This document shows positions 1 through 8,244 of a DNA stretch of 59,426 nt, one piece after another. The position numbers and the translations under genes were made by a program. The stretch is taken from positions 1 through 59,426 of the forward strand of contig JAIEOW010000090.1 in the NCBI GenBank assembly GCA_019750095.1, read 5' to 3'. This stretch comes from Phycisphaerales bacterium (GTDB lineage: Bacteria > Planctomycetota > Phycisphaerae > Phycisphaerales > UBA1924). The stretch's first letter is position 1. Each line of letters starts with the position of its first letter. The notes under the pieces were generated by a model. That model was not told where the DNA came from, searched no databases, and saw nothing but the letters and a program-made list of their open reading frames with translations.

Positions 1-438
1 TGGGGAGTGGTGGGGGCTCAGGCCGATGGCGGCGGGGGGGGTGGGGGGGTGCGTGTGATCTGTGATCGACAGGGTGGGCGCACCAACTATCTGCCCATGC
101 TGACGCGGGCGTTTCCTGGAGTTGATGTGCGATGCACGCACGAGTCCGACGAGCAGAGCCGATATGAGATTCGCGGAGTGGTCGAAGGGCAGGAAAGGCA
201 CATGCACGTGCTCTTTCTCGTGGAGAGCGAGCGACAGCATCTGCCGGTCGCGCTTGCCAGCATGGCCGCCAAGCTGGTGCGCGAGACGTTGATGGCCCGG
301 TTCAATCGCTATTGGTGCGCGCGAATGCCTGAGTTGAAACCCACCGCCGGATATCGCAACGATGCGTGGCGGTGGCTCGAAGATGCCAAGAGTGTCATCC
401 GCGACGATGAACGCATTCAACTGATCCGCCGAGCATGA
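1..438 (+). CDS. RNase HII-like protein, 5' end outside window
   Basis: The reading frame is open to the first base, so the true start lies upstream; a GTG at position 7 is the first start codon seen inside the window. After a poly-glycine stretch encoded by a G-run (about 27-50), the protein has a strand of type VICDRQGGRTNY and then LPVALASMAAKLVRETLM, followed by LKPTAGYRND. This order resembles the last third of RNase HII (AASI-AK-TRD, then HKGYGT), but the resemblance is distant and the catalytic acidic residues would mostly lie outside the window. I remember similar conserved proteins in planctomycetes. The stop overlaps the ribD start by ATGA, so the two are co-translated. A genuine rnhB is the main alternative. 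Confidence 0.5.
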   Translation, partial: WGVVGAQADGGGGGGGVRVICDRQGGRTNYLPMLTRAFPGVDVRCTHESDEQSRYEIRGVVEGQERHMHVLFLVESERQHLPVALASMAAKLVRETLMARFNRYWCARMPELKPTAGYRNDAWRWLEDAKSVIRDDERIQLIRRA

Positions 439-1562
439 GTGCACACCACACGAGCAAAAAGTACCTCGATCTCGCCGCCCGCCTCGCATGGCGGGCGGCG
501 GGCAGGGTCGAGCCCAACCCGCTCGTCGGGTGCGTGATCGTGCAACGCGGCGAGATCGTGGGCATGGGGCATCATCAGGTCTTTGGCGGGCCGCACGCGG
601 AAGTGAACGCGCTCGCCGATGCCGATCTGCGTGGCCACGATGTGCGCGGCGCGACGGCGTATGTCACGCTCGAGCCCTGCGGCGGGGTGGGCAAGCAGCC
701 CCCGTGCGTGGACGCGCTTGTGGCCGCGGGCATCGCGCGGGTGGTGTGCGCCCGGCGCGATCCGCACCCCAAGGGTCTGGGCGGGGCCGAGCGGCTCAGG
801 TCGGCGGGTATCGATGTCGAGTTCACAACGGTGAGTGCAGCGGCGATCGAGATCAGCGATCCGTTCATCAAACGCGTCACCACCGGACTGCCATGGACGA
901 TCGTGAAGTGGGCCCAGACCATCGATGGTCGAGCGGCGACCCGCACCGGCGAGAGCAAATGGATCTCCTGCGAACGCTCGCGCCGAATCGTCCACCGCCT
1001 GCGCGCGCGCGTGGACGCGGTGGTCACCGCGATCGGCACGGTGCTCGCCGATGATCCGGTGCTGACGGCTCGCGCGGGGTGGACGCGCCGGCGTACGGCC
1101 AGGCGCGTGGTGATCGATCCCGCGCTCGAGACACCGGACTCATCGAGCATCGTGCGGACGATCGACGAGGCCGATCTCACGATCGTCTGCGATGAGCAGG
1201 CCCTGCGGACGCAGCAGCGCAAGGTCGCCGTGTTCAGCGCGATGGGCATCGAGGTGGTCGCGCTCGGCGAGCAGGGTGAGGTCACGGTCGACGGCGTGCT
1301 CCGCATGCTTGTGCAGAGACACCAGGCGACCAACGTGCTCGTTGAGGCCGGGCCGGGCTTGCTCGGGCGGATGTTCCAGGGCGATCTGGTTGACGAGGCC
1401 CACGTGTATGTCGCGCCGATGTTGCTGGGTGATGAACTGGCCAAGCCTTGTGTGCGGGGGAATGTCGCCGAGCGTCTGAGCGATGCTCGCAAGCTCACGC
1501 TGCGGCGGATCAAGCGGATTGATGATGATGTGCTGATGGTGTATCGCCGAATCGGTGTGTAG
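435..1562 (+). CDS. ribD: Bifunctional riboflavin biosynthesis deaminase/reductase RibD
   Basis: RibD deaminates and then reduces the pyrimidine intermediate formed from GTP in riboflavin synthesis, in the cytoplasm. The 375-residue length fits the two-domain enzyme. The N-terminal deaminase domain carries the zinc site H54-A-E56 with C82 and C91 in PCGGVGKQPPC. The middle of this motif differs from the usual SHHG but keeps both cysteines. The reductase domain begins near residue 150 at KWAQTIDGRAAT and contains NVLVEAGPGLLG near residue 305. The ATG overlaps the preceding stop (ATGA), which fixes the start and implies coupling. No other rib gene is in the window, so riboflavin genes are probably dispersed. 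Confidence 0.93.
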   Translation: MSAHHTSKKYLDLAARLAWRAAGRVEPNPLVGCVIVQRGEIVGMGHHQVFGGPHAEVNALADADLRGHDVRGATAYVTLEPCGGVGKQPPCVDALVAAGIARVVCARRDPHPKGLGGAERLRSAGIDVEFTTVSAAAIEISDPFIKRVTTGLPWTIVKWAQTIDGRAATRTGESKWISCERSRRIVHRLRARVDAVVTAIGTVLADDPVLTARAGWTRRRTARRVVIDPALETPDSSSIVRTIDEADLTIVCDEQALRTQQRKVAVFSAMGIEVVALGEQGEVTVDGVLRMLVQRHQATNVLVEAGPGLLGRMFQGDLVDEAHVYVAPMLLGDELAKPCVRGNVAERLSDARKLTLRRIKRIDDDVLMVYRRIGV

Positions 1563-1629
1563 GCGGCGTGGGGCGGGCTCCTGCACGCCGAGGTCGCGGC
1601 GCGAGCGACGATGCCCTATCCTGCCTGCG

Positions 1630-2487
1630 ATGGCCGAGGGAAACACGACTTCAGAGATCTTTGAGCTGGACCCCGAGCCCACGCCCCCGAAGCTGCCGGG
1701 GAGCGTGGTGGTTCGACCAGATGCCGATGCGCTGATCGACGCCCTCGCGGCGGACATGCTGATCCATGCCCATAACTGCGTCCGGGCGTTCGGCGACTTT
1801 CACCTCGCGCTCTCGGGAGGTTCGACGCCGATCCCGCTGTATCAGCGGCTGATGATCGATCCGATCTATCGAGAGTTTCCGTGGGCGAGAACCCATCTGT
1901 GGATCGTCGATGAGCGACGCGTGGGCTTCGATGACGAGCGTTCGAACTACAAGATGATCAACGAGATCATCGGCGACCATTCCGGCATTCCGAGCAATCA
2001 GGTGCACCCGATGTTCGCCATGGCCGACGATGCCGACGTGCAGTATGCCCAGACGCTGCGCGATGTGCTGGGTTGGCGCGAGCGCGGCCACGATCGATTG
2101 GACTATGTGCTGCTGGGGATGGGTTCCGACGGGCACACCGCGTCACTGTTTCCGAAGTCGCCGGCACTCGTCGAAACGCTCAAGGTCGCCCACCGACCCG
2201 GGGAAGCTCCCCTGGTGCGCATCAACACCGGGCCAGCGGTGACACCCCCGGATCGTGTGACGATGACGTTGCCGCTCATCAACGCCTCGCGCTTCGTCGG
2301 TGTGCTGGTGACGGGCAAGGGCAAAAGGAACATGCTGTCGGCGATCGAACGCCGACAGGGCGACCCCGCGGCGATCGAGGAGCTGCCGATCCTCGGCGTG
2401 CGCCCCATCGGGGGTGAACTGCGGTGGTATCTGGATCATGACGCGTGCCCCGCGATCGATCCTGGCGAGAAAGTGCGGCCATCGTGA
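1630..2487 (+). CDS. pgl: 6-phosphogluconolactonase
   Basis: This enzyme hydrolyses 6-phosphogluconolactone in the oxidative pentose phosphate pathway. The NagB/DevB-type fold shows as LALSGGSTPIPLY near residue 65, WIVDERRVGFDDERSNY near 100 and LLGMGSDGHTASLFP near 165, the usual phosphosugar and catalytic motifs. I start at ATG 1630 (MAEGNTT), giving 285 residues; the upstream extension to 1555 overlaps ribD and encodes Arg-rich sequence with no family match. It lies 67 bases after ribD and overlaps the next pseudouridine synthase by GTGA, so it is the middle of a compact operon. The N-terminal 30 residues are acidic and Pro-rich and not part of the fold. Confidence 0.93.
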   Translation: MAEGNTTSEIFELDPEPTPPKLPGSVVVRPDADALIDALAADMLIHAHNCVRAFGDFHLALSGGSTPIPLYQRLMIDPIYREFPWARTHLWIVDERRVGFDDERSNYKMINEIIGDHSGIPSNQVHPMFAMADDADVQYAQTLRDVLGWRERGHDRLDYVLLGMGSDGHTASLFPKSPALVETLKVAHRPGEAPLVRINTGPAVTPPDRVTMTLPLINASRFVGVLVTGKGKRNMLSAIERRQGDPAAIEELPILGVRPIGGELRWYLDHDACPAIDPGEKVRPS

Positions 2488-3281
2488 ACCTTACCGTTCC
2501 TGCCAATCCACGCATCACCTATGGGCTCCGCTATCAGGATGAGCATCTGCTTGTGATCGAGAAGCCGCCGCGCGTGCCGACACAGCCGGGCAAGGGCCAC
2601 GCTTCGGACACGCTTTTGAATGGGCTGTTCGCGCACTTCGGCGCGCAGCTTCAGAATCTGGGCAAGGCGAGAGACTTCGGCCTGCTCCATCGTCTGGATA
2701 AAGAAACGTCGGGCCTGCTCGTCGTGGGTCTCCGCACCGCCGCGTATGACGCCATGCGCGAGCAGTTCATGCAGCGGGCCGTGCGCAAGTTCTATTGGGC
2801 GATCTGCGATGGCATGCCCAAGCACCCCAGCGGCGTGCTGCGGATGCCGATCGCCGAGAGTGATCCGGTCGCCGAGAATCGCTCCGGCCCGATGAAGCTC
2901 GCGCGGATCTCGCGCACCGGCAAGCCCTCGATCACGGCGTATCGCGTGCTCGATCGCGGCCCCGCGGCGACGCTCATCGAGTGCCGACCCGTTACCGGTC
3001 GCCTTCACCAGATTCGCGTCCACATGGAAGCGATCGGGTGCCCGTTGCTGGGCGACACGATCTATGGTCCACGCCGCGTGCACACGGCCTCGCCTCGTGT
3101 CGCGCTGCACGCCCATCGCCTGGCGTTCGTGCATCCGATCACCGGGCAACCGATCGACATCCGCACCGATTGGCCCGGCGACCTCCGGCGCACGCTGCGG
3201 CTGCTCGGGCTGCACAGGCCCGGAAGCATTCCTGAAGCGGGCGAGATCGATGTCGGGCCGGTCGAAGTCGTCGGCGACTGA
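2484..3281 (+). CDS. RluA-family RNA pseudouridine synthase
   Basis: This enzyme converts specific uridines in rRNA or tRNA to pseudouridine. It has the RluA catalytic core: YQDEHLLVIEKPP, then LLHRLDKETSGLLVV with the catalytic Asp, KFYWAICDG, and VTGRLHQIRVHME followed by GCPLLGDTIYG. There is no S4 domain, unlike the second family member at 12918-14423. I chose GTG 2484 because it overlaps the pgl stop as GTGA; an in-frame GTG at 2445 is the alternative. The length is 265 residues. The exact target position cannot be told from the sequence. It is the last gene of the ribD-pgl run; 249 bases separate it from the convergent hemW gene. Confidence 0.88.
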   Translation: MNLTVPANPRITYGLRYQDEHLLVIEKPPRVPTQPGKGHASDTLLNGLFAHFGAQLQNLGKARDFGLLHRLDKETSGLLVVGLRTAAYDAMREQFMQRAVRKFYWAICDGMPKHPSGVLRMPIAESDPVAENRSGPMKLARISRTGKPSITAYRVLDRGPAATLIECRPVTGRLHQIRVHMEAIGCPLLGDTIYGPRRVHTASPRVALHAHRLAFVHPITGQPIDIRTDWPGDLRRTLRLLGLHRPGSIPEAGEIDVGPVEVVGD

Positions 3282-3530
3282 TATCGACTCTGCCTGACTA
3301 TCGCGTGAAAACGATGAGCCGATGACTCCTGCCGAGTCGCTTCGGTGCTCCATGCGATCGGCTCGACTGCATCTCGCACGGCAGTGCGCACGATCGATTG
3401 CCGGTGGCGCGGCGAGCAACGCGAGCAAGCCACCGGTATACAGCGAGATGAGATGTTGCGTTTCATCGGCTACTTTTTCGCCCGTCTGAGGGCGGACGAT
3501 CGGCAGCATGATGAATGCGAGCGTCCGCCA

Positions 3531-4889
3531 TCACACTCGTACGCCCGCGATCATTTCGGCCGTGATCGCGTCGCACAGCAAGAACCCAGCGTCAGTCAGC
3601 GCCCATCGCGCCGGCGTCATCTCCAGGTGCCCGCGATCACGGGCCCGCTCGGCGACCACCTGAAGTCGCTTTCGGCTCGGCGGACTCATGAGTTCGAGGT
3701 CGTTGAGAAGCTCGGCGATCTCGAGCCCGTGCTGCAGCCGCAGCCCCATCATCACCCGCTCTCGGATGAACCGAAGCGCGTCGGGCGATTCAACATCGAT
3801 CACCGGTGAGAATCCACGGGCCGGATCGCTTTCAAGATACGTCCCCAGTCGCGGGACGTTCTTGAATCGATACGTTCCCATCGGCGTGGTCGCCGAGCCG
3901 CGCGGCTCATGAACGTGCCCGCTCGCGCTCGGACCCGCGGCGAGCCATGGCTTCTGCACCCAATACGCGATGTTGTGCCGAGATTCATGGCCGGGCAGTG
4001 CAAAGTTGCTGACCTCATACCGCTCCATACCAGCCGAACGGATCGTCGCAAGCGTGTGCCGAAACATCTCGGCTTCAAGCTCTTCATCGCAGGCGCGGAC
4101 CGTGCCCGCTCTCAAGCGTGCCGTCATGGCGGTGTTCGGTTCAAAGGTGAGCGCATAGCACGAGAGGTGCGTCAGCCCCAAGCCCAGCGCAATCCGCAGG
4201 TCGGCATCCCACTCTTCCAGCGTCTGACCCGGGATCGCAAAGATGAGATCGATCGATTGGCGAGCGATGCCCGCACGCCGCGCGGCCTCCACGGCTTTGG
4301 CCACGTTCTCCGGATTGTGCCACCGTTCGAGCGTCTTCAGATGCGCATCCACAAACGACTGGGCCCCGATGCTCACCCGATTCACTCCACCAGCGCGCAG
4401 CACGGCCATCAGCTCCGGCGACGCCGATTCCGGGTTGCACTCCACCGTAAACTCGCCGCGGGTGACTTCGCGCCAGGGATCATCGTGTTCCGCGATCCAC
4501 GGCTGGCGGATCATCGACAGGTCGAACAGCCCGTTGATCTCGCCCAGCAACCGCTGCCACAGGTCGATCCGCAGCAAACTGGGCGTTCCCCCGCCGACGA
4601 AGATGGATTCCAGCGTGCCGGCGTGTGCTGCCAGTGCCCGCAGCTCGGCGATCAACCGATCAACAAACGCCACCTGCTGATCTCGGGTGTCCACAAACGA
4701 GTAGAAATCGCAATAGTGACACTTGTGTACGCAAAAGGGTGTGTGGATGTACAACGCCCGCGGCCGCTGGGCGGGCTCTGTCCGGTCGCATCCCGCCGCG
4801 GCGAGAATCACCCCGGCATCGCCACCCAGAGCCCCCCCGGGGTCGCGCTGGGGCAGGGAAAGACGTACACTTTCGCCAGGCGTGCCCAT
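3531..4889 (-). CDS. hemW: Radical SAM heme chaperone HemW (HemN-like)
   Basis: HemW proteins bind heme and a 4Fe-4S cluster and are thought to deliver heme to target enzymes; annotation as oxygen-independent coproporphyrinogen oxidase is common but often wrong. With a start at ATG 4889 the radical SAM cysteines are C53, C57 and C60 in CVHKCHYC, one Cys fewer than true HemN. They are followed by FVGGGTPSLL, FTVECNPES, RVSIGAQSF and HLSCYALTFEPNT, all typical of HemW. The first 45 residues are low-complexity and may be untranslated; a GTG at 4811 would give 426 residues, closer to the family length. The longer frame to 5261 overlaps the FHA gene on the other strand and is not credible. It is divergent from the FHA gene. 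Confidence 0.88.
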   Translation of the reverse strand: MGTPGESVRLSLPQRDPGGALGGDAGVILAAAGCDRTEPAQRPRALYIHTPFCVHKCHYCDFYSFVDTRDQQVAFVDRLIAELRALAAHAGTLESIFVGGGTPSLLRIDLWQRLLGEINGLFDLSMIRQPWIAEHDDPWREVTRGEFTVECNPESASPELMAVLRAGGVNRVSIGAQSFVDAHLKTLERWHNPENVAKAVEAARRAGIARQSIDLIFAIPGQTLEEWDADLRIALGLGLTHLSCYALTFEPNTAMTARLRAGTVRACDEELEAEMFRHTLATIRSAGMERYEVSNFALPGHESRHNIAYWVQKPWLAAGPSASGHVHEPRGSATTPMGTYRFKNVPRLGTYLESDPARGFSPVIDVESPDALRFIRERVMMGLRLQHGLEIAELLNDLELMSPPSRKRLQVVAERARDRGHLEMTPARWALTDAGFLLCDAITAEMIAGVRV

Positions 4890-4977
4890 GGGTCGGAATC
4901 TCCCCCTTCCTTCACCCGAACCAGAAGCACCCGTGCCACGCCCGGTGCCGGCACTTGCCGTGAAAGGATAGGTCCAC

Positions 4978-5553
4978 GTGAACGTCTCGCTCGTGATGAT
5001 CACTGCCGACGGCAAGCTGCGCGAGCTTCCCGCGATGAAGCTCCCCATTTCAATCGGCCGCGGGACCGACGCCAAGATCCGCATCCCCGTGCCCGAGGTC
5101 TCGCGCCTGCACTGCGAACTGGGCGAAGAAGACGATGAACTGGTGGTCAAGGACCTGAAGAGTTCCAACGGCACGTATGTCAACAAGGAACGCGTCAAGT
5201 CGCGTGAGCTGCTGCCCGGCGATCTGGTCTGCGTAGGTCCGGTGGTGCTCGTGGTGCGCATCGATGGTCATCCGAAGGTGATCGACCCGATCATCGCCTG
5301 GGCCAATGGCGGTGTCGCCGCGGGCGAGGGTGAGGATCGCCCAACGCAGGACGGCGTGCCCGCTTGGAAAGACAAGCCCGCTGCTGCATCCGCCGGCGCA
5401 AAGCCCGCCCCCGCGAAACCTGCTCCTAAGCCCGCTGCGAAGAGCAATCCGGACGACAGCGGCGACCTTTCGGACATCATCGCCGATCTGTCTGAGAGCG
5501 ATTTTGATATCGACTTTGGTGATGAAGACGGGAAGAAGCCGCAGAAGAAGTAG
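4978..5553 (+). CDS. FHA-domain protein with acidic C-terminal tail
   Basis: FHA domains bind phosphothreonine peptides and link to Ser/Thr kinase signalling, which is abundant in planctomycetes. The domain covers roughly residues 3-95 with the canonical positions G27-R28, S42-R-L-H45 and S62-S-N-G-T-Y-V68. After it come an Ala/Pro/Lys-rich linker (residues 120-155) and a strongly acidic end (DIDFGDEDG). There is no transmembrane segment or signal peptide, so it is probably a cytoplasmic adaptor. Translation starts at GTG 4978 with AAAGGATAGG just upstream. The gene stands alone, divergent from hemW and convergent with the M42 peptidase, with which it shares a terminator. Confidence 0.85.
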   Translation: MNVSLVMITADGKLRELPAMKLPISIGRGTDAKIRIPVPEVSRLHCELGEEDDELVVKDLKSSNGTYVNKERVKSRELLPGDLVCVGPVVLVVRIDGHPKVIDPIIAWANGGVAAGEGEDRPTQDGVPAWKDKPAAASAGAKPAPAKPAPKPAAKSNPDDSGDLSDIIADLSESDFDIDFGDEDGKKPQKK

Positions 5554-5576
5554 TACGGGTGGCTCGCCGTGAAAAA

Positions 5577-5618
5577 ACAACGCCGCCTTCAGATCGATGG
5601 ATCTGCGGGCGGCGTTGT
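5577..5618. terminator. Bidirectional intrinsic terminator between FHA and M42 genes
   Basis: A perfect 11-bp stem pairs 5577-5587 with 5608-5618, and the 20-base loop contains a second 5-bp stem (AGATC/GATCT). Read on the minus strand the stem is followed by a run of six Ts (complement of 5572-5577), so it should terminate the peptidase transcript. On the plus strand the downstream TGTGTCTTT is weaker. It sits between convergent genes. Confidence 0.75.
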
Positions 5619-5730
5619 GTGTCTTTGCGGTGAGTGCGATCTGCGTCGCACAACCAAGCGGCTCGTGCGCTCACGAATGAACGTGATCGACGTCCTCAGC
5701 AACTGATTGCTGCAGGGCTCCTGAATCCGA

Positions 5731-6819
5731 TCACTTCACCGTCGGTGCCCACGCTGCCAGCAGATCGCGAGCCGCGGCGAGGTCGACGAGATCGACCATC
5801 TCCGTGACGGTGTGGATGTATCGCGTGCCCACGACAATGCCCGCTGCCCGTGCGCCGGTGCGGGCCTGCTGACCCGCGGCCCCGTCCTGCCCGCCTCGGG
5901 CCAGAATGGTGCGCTGGGCTGGGATCTTGTTCTTCTTCGCGACCGCTTCCAACTCGTTGATCAGGCGATAGTCGGCGATGAACGAGCTGTCCATGATGTG
6001 CAGTCCGCAGCCGGAGCCGTGCTTAGTGATCATCTCATCGGTCGGCACGCCGGGCGTGTCGCAGGCCAGCGTGACATCGATGCCGATGGCGATGTCGGGC
6101 TCAACGCCAAAGCTCGCGGTGTGGGCCCCGCGCAGGCCGACCTCTTCCTGAACTGTGAACACGACGGTGAGGTCGCAGGCATGGGCCGCCTTCTTCTCGA
6201 CGATCGCGCGCACGCTCTCGATCCCGATCCAGCAGGCCACGCGATTGTCCATCGCCTTGGAGACGAACTTGTCGCCCATCTGCATCGCGGGCTCGTTCAT
6301 CACCACATAGTCGCCGATCTTGACGTTCTTGCGCACCTTGTCGGGCTTCATGCCGAGATCGACGAAGAACTCCTTCACCTCGGGAATCTTCTTCTTGTCC
6401 TCTTCGCTGGCGATGTGCACGGGACGGCCGCCGGGGTTCATCACGCCGGGAAGATCGCCGCCATCGGTGCAGACCAGCACGCGTCGGCTGAAGAGATTCC
6501 GAGTATCAAACCCGCCCGCGGCATTCAGCCGAATGAACCCCTGGTCGTCAATCCCCTTGACGTAAAACCCGATCTCGTCCATGTGGCAGAGAAACAGGAC
6601 TCGCGTCGCGCGACCCAGGCCGTTGTCATTCCCCTTGCCCTTTTTCTCGACCTTGGTGGCCTTGCGCGTGCAGATCAGGTTGCCCATCGCGTCGGTCCGG
6701 ATCTCATCAAACAGACCTGCGACCTCGCTCTGGATCAGCGCCCGCACCCGCTCCTCGCGGCCTGGGATGCCCGGGGTCTCGCACAGACGCTTCAGCAGAT
6801 CGATGTTCACTTTCGGCAT
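5731..6819 (-). CDS. M42-family metallo-aminopeptidase
   Basis: This is a predicted cytoplasmic dinuclear-metal aminopeptidase (glutamyl aminopeptidase/TET type) that trims short peptides. Diagnostic segments are LCETPGIPGREERVR at the N terminus, LFLCHMDEIGFYV (metal-binding His), SKAMDNRVACWIG (bridging Asp), VVFTVQEEVGLRGA (catalytic Glu pair) and GIDVTLACDTPG. I start at ATG 6819, which has GGAG seven bases upstream and gives 362 residues, the family length; the longer frame runs into the divergent ygfZ-like gene. A Lys-rich insertion after residue 55 (KVEKKGKGN) and a second near 160 are unusual. It is transcribed alone. Confidence 0.88.
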   Translation of the reverse strand: MPKVNIDLLKRLCETPGIPGREERVRALIQSEVAGLFDEIRTDAMGNLICTRKATKVEKKGKGNDNGLGRATRVLFLCHMDEIGFYVKGIDDQGFIRLNAAGGFDTRNLFSRRVLVCTDGGDLPGVMNPGGRPVHIASEEDKKKIPEVKEFFVDLGMKPDKVRKNVKIGDYVVMNEPAMQMGDKFVSKAMDNRVACWIGIESVRAIVEKKAAHACDLTVVFTVQEEVGLRGAHTASFGVEPDIAIGIDVTLACDTPGVPTDEMITKHGSGCGLHIMDSSFIADYRLINELEAVAKKNKIPAQRTILARGGQDGAAGQQARTGARAAGIVVGTRYIHTVTEMVDLVDLAAARDLLAAWAPTVK

Positions 6820-6936
6820 GGGAAGCTCCAGATTCTGGTGTTTGAAGGGCCCACAGGATAGCCCGCCGCGTGCTTCTTTGACCTGAGTTCGGACGGGTCG
6901 CGATTCCATCGGCTTGCGGAGTTCTGGCCGCCAACG

Positions 6937-8199
6937 ATGATCCAGATGTCCGCGATCGAACACCCGTTGCTCGAACTCCATCGCCAGGGCGACGCCCAGG
7001 TGTTTCACTACGCGCTCGGCGATTCGTCACAGGCCGCGGGCGACCAGCCGCCGACCTGGATCGTTGAGGCGTTTGACCCTGTGCCGATCGAGTATGCGGC
7101 ATTGCGCACGCACGCGGCGGTCTTTGACATGCCCCACCGCGCCACGCTGGTGATCACCGGCGCCGAGCGGCAGAGCTTCCTGAATCGCATGCTCACGCAG
7201 GAGCTGAAAGACCTGAAGCCGCTGATGTCGCGGCGTTCATTCTGGCTCAATCGCAAGGGGCGCGTCGATGCGGACCTGCGGGTGATCGAGCTTGCCGATC
7301 GCACGTTGATTGATGTTGATGTGCTGGCCGCCCAGCGTGCACGCACGGGGCTTGAGGGCTACATCATCACTGAGGATTGCGCGATCACCGACGCGAGCGA
7401 TCGCTTCCGCCGGCTCGCCGTCCACGGCCCGGCTGCCGCGGCACTCTTGGCACGCCTCTCTGAACCCCTCAGCGACAACTCGATTTCTGACATCGCTCCG
7501 GGCCAGGTCGTCATCGTGCGCATCGCAGGCGCGGAGGTGGTCATCGATCGTCAGGACATCACCGGCGAGATCGGACTCGAACTGCTCGTGCCGATCGAGG
7601 CACTTCGCGCCGTGTACGAAGTGCTCTCGCCCTCTTGGGCCGATCGCCCGGGCGGCACCGGCGTGATGCCCACCGGCCCGCTCGCTCGTCGCATCGGGTG
7701 GCACGCCGTGAACATCGCGCGGATCGAGAACGCCTGGCCCGTGTACTACGCCGACTTCGGCCCGGATTCGCTCCCCGCCGAGGCCGGCGATCGCACACTG
7801 AACGATCGCGTGAGTTTCAAGAAGGGGTGCTATCTGGGTCAGGAAGTCGTCGCCCGCATGCACGCGCTGGGTCATCCCAAACAAAAACTCGTGGGCCTGC
7901 GCCTGGACCTCGGGCCGCACATGCCGACATCCTCCGCATCGGCGGCGAATCCGCTTGGCTTGCCCGATCTTCCTCAAGCCGTCACCGGCACGGCGCTCGT
8001 CGCCGCCGATGAGCCCGGAGCACCCGCCGTCGGTGCGGTGACCAGTTCCTGCCTCTCGCCCATGCTGAGCCAGGCCCATATCGCACTGGCGATGGTGAAG
8101 TGGTCGCACGCCGCGGTCGGCACCACGCTGTGGGCACAGCTCGACGATCGGCGGATCAAGGCGACCGTGACCGACGGCTCGCCGTTTGTCACACGGTAG
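6937..8199 (+). CDS. ygfZ: Folate-binding YgfZ/GcvT-like protein
   Basis: YgfZ-type proteins bind tetrahydrofolate and help repair or assemble Fe-S clusters in a subset of enzymes. The key signature KGCYLGQEVVARMH is present near residue 295 with its conserved Cys. The N-terminal half follows the GcvT fold (AAVFDMPHRATLVITGAER, FLNRMLTQELKDL). The 420 residues are longer than E. coli YgfZ, mostly from loops. A true glycine-cleavage T-protein is less likely because of the KGCYLGQE motif. ATG 6946 is a second possible start. It heads a four-gene plus-strand run and is divergent from the M42 peptidase (117 bases between starts). The isc operon in this window fits a role in Fe-S metabolism. Confidence 0.85.
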   Translation: MIQMSAIEHPLLELHRQGDAQVFHYALGDSSQAAGDQPPTWIVEAFDPVPIEYAALRTHAAVFDMPHRATLVITGAERQSFLNRMLTQELKDLKPLMSRRSFWLNRKGRVDADLRVIELADRTLIDVDVLAAQRARTGLEGYIITEDCAITDASDRFRRLAVHGPAAAALLARLSEPLSDNSISDIAPGQVVIVRIAGAEVVIDRQDITGEIGLELLVPIEALRAVYEVLSPSWADRPGGTGVMPTGPLARRIGWHAVNIARIENAWPVYYADFGPDSLPAEAGDRTLNDRVSFKKGCYLGQEVVARMHALGHPKQKLVGLRLDLGPHMPTSSASAANPLGLPDLPQAVTGTALVAADEPGAPAVGAVTSSCLSPMLSQAHIALAMVKWSHAAVGTTLWAQLDDRRIKATVTDGSPFVTR

Positions 8200-8244
8200 C
8201 AACGTCGCGGGCCGAACCAACCAGATCGCGGAATACGCTTGCGT

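Noticed and set aside
3282-3530. Possible terminator or gene between the convergent rluA-type and hemW genes
   Set aside because: A small CGCCC/GGGCG stem near 3479 has its T-run on the wrong side, and no frame is convincing.
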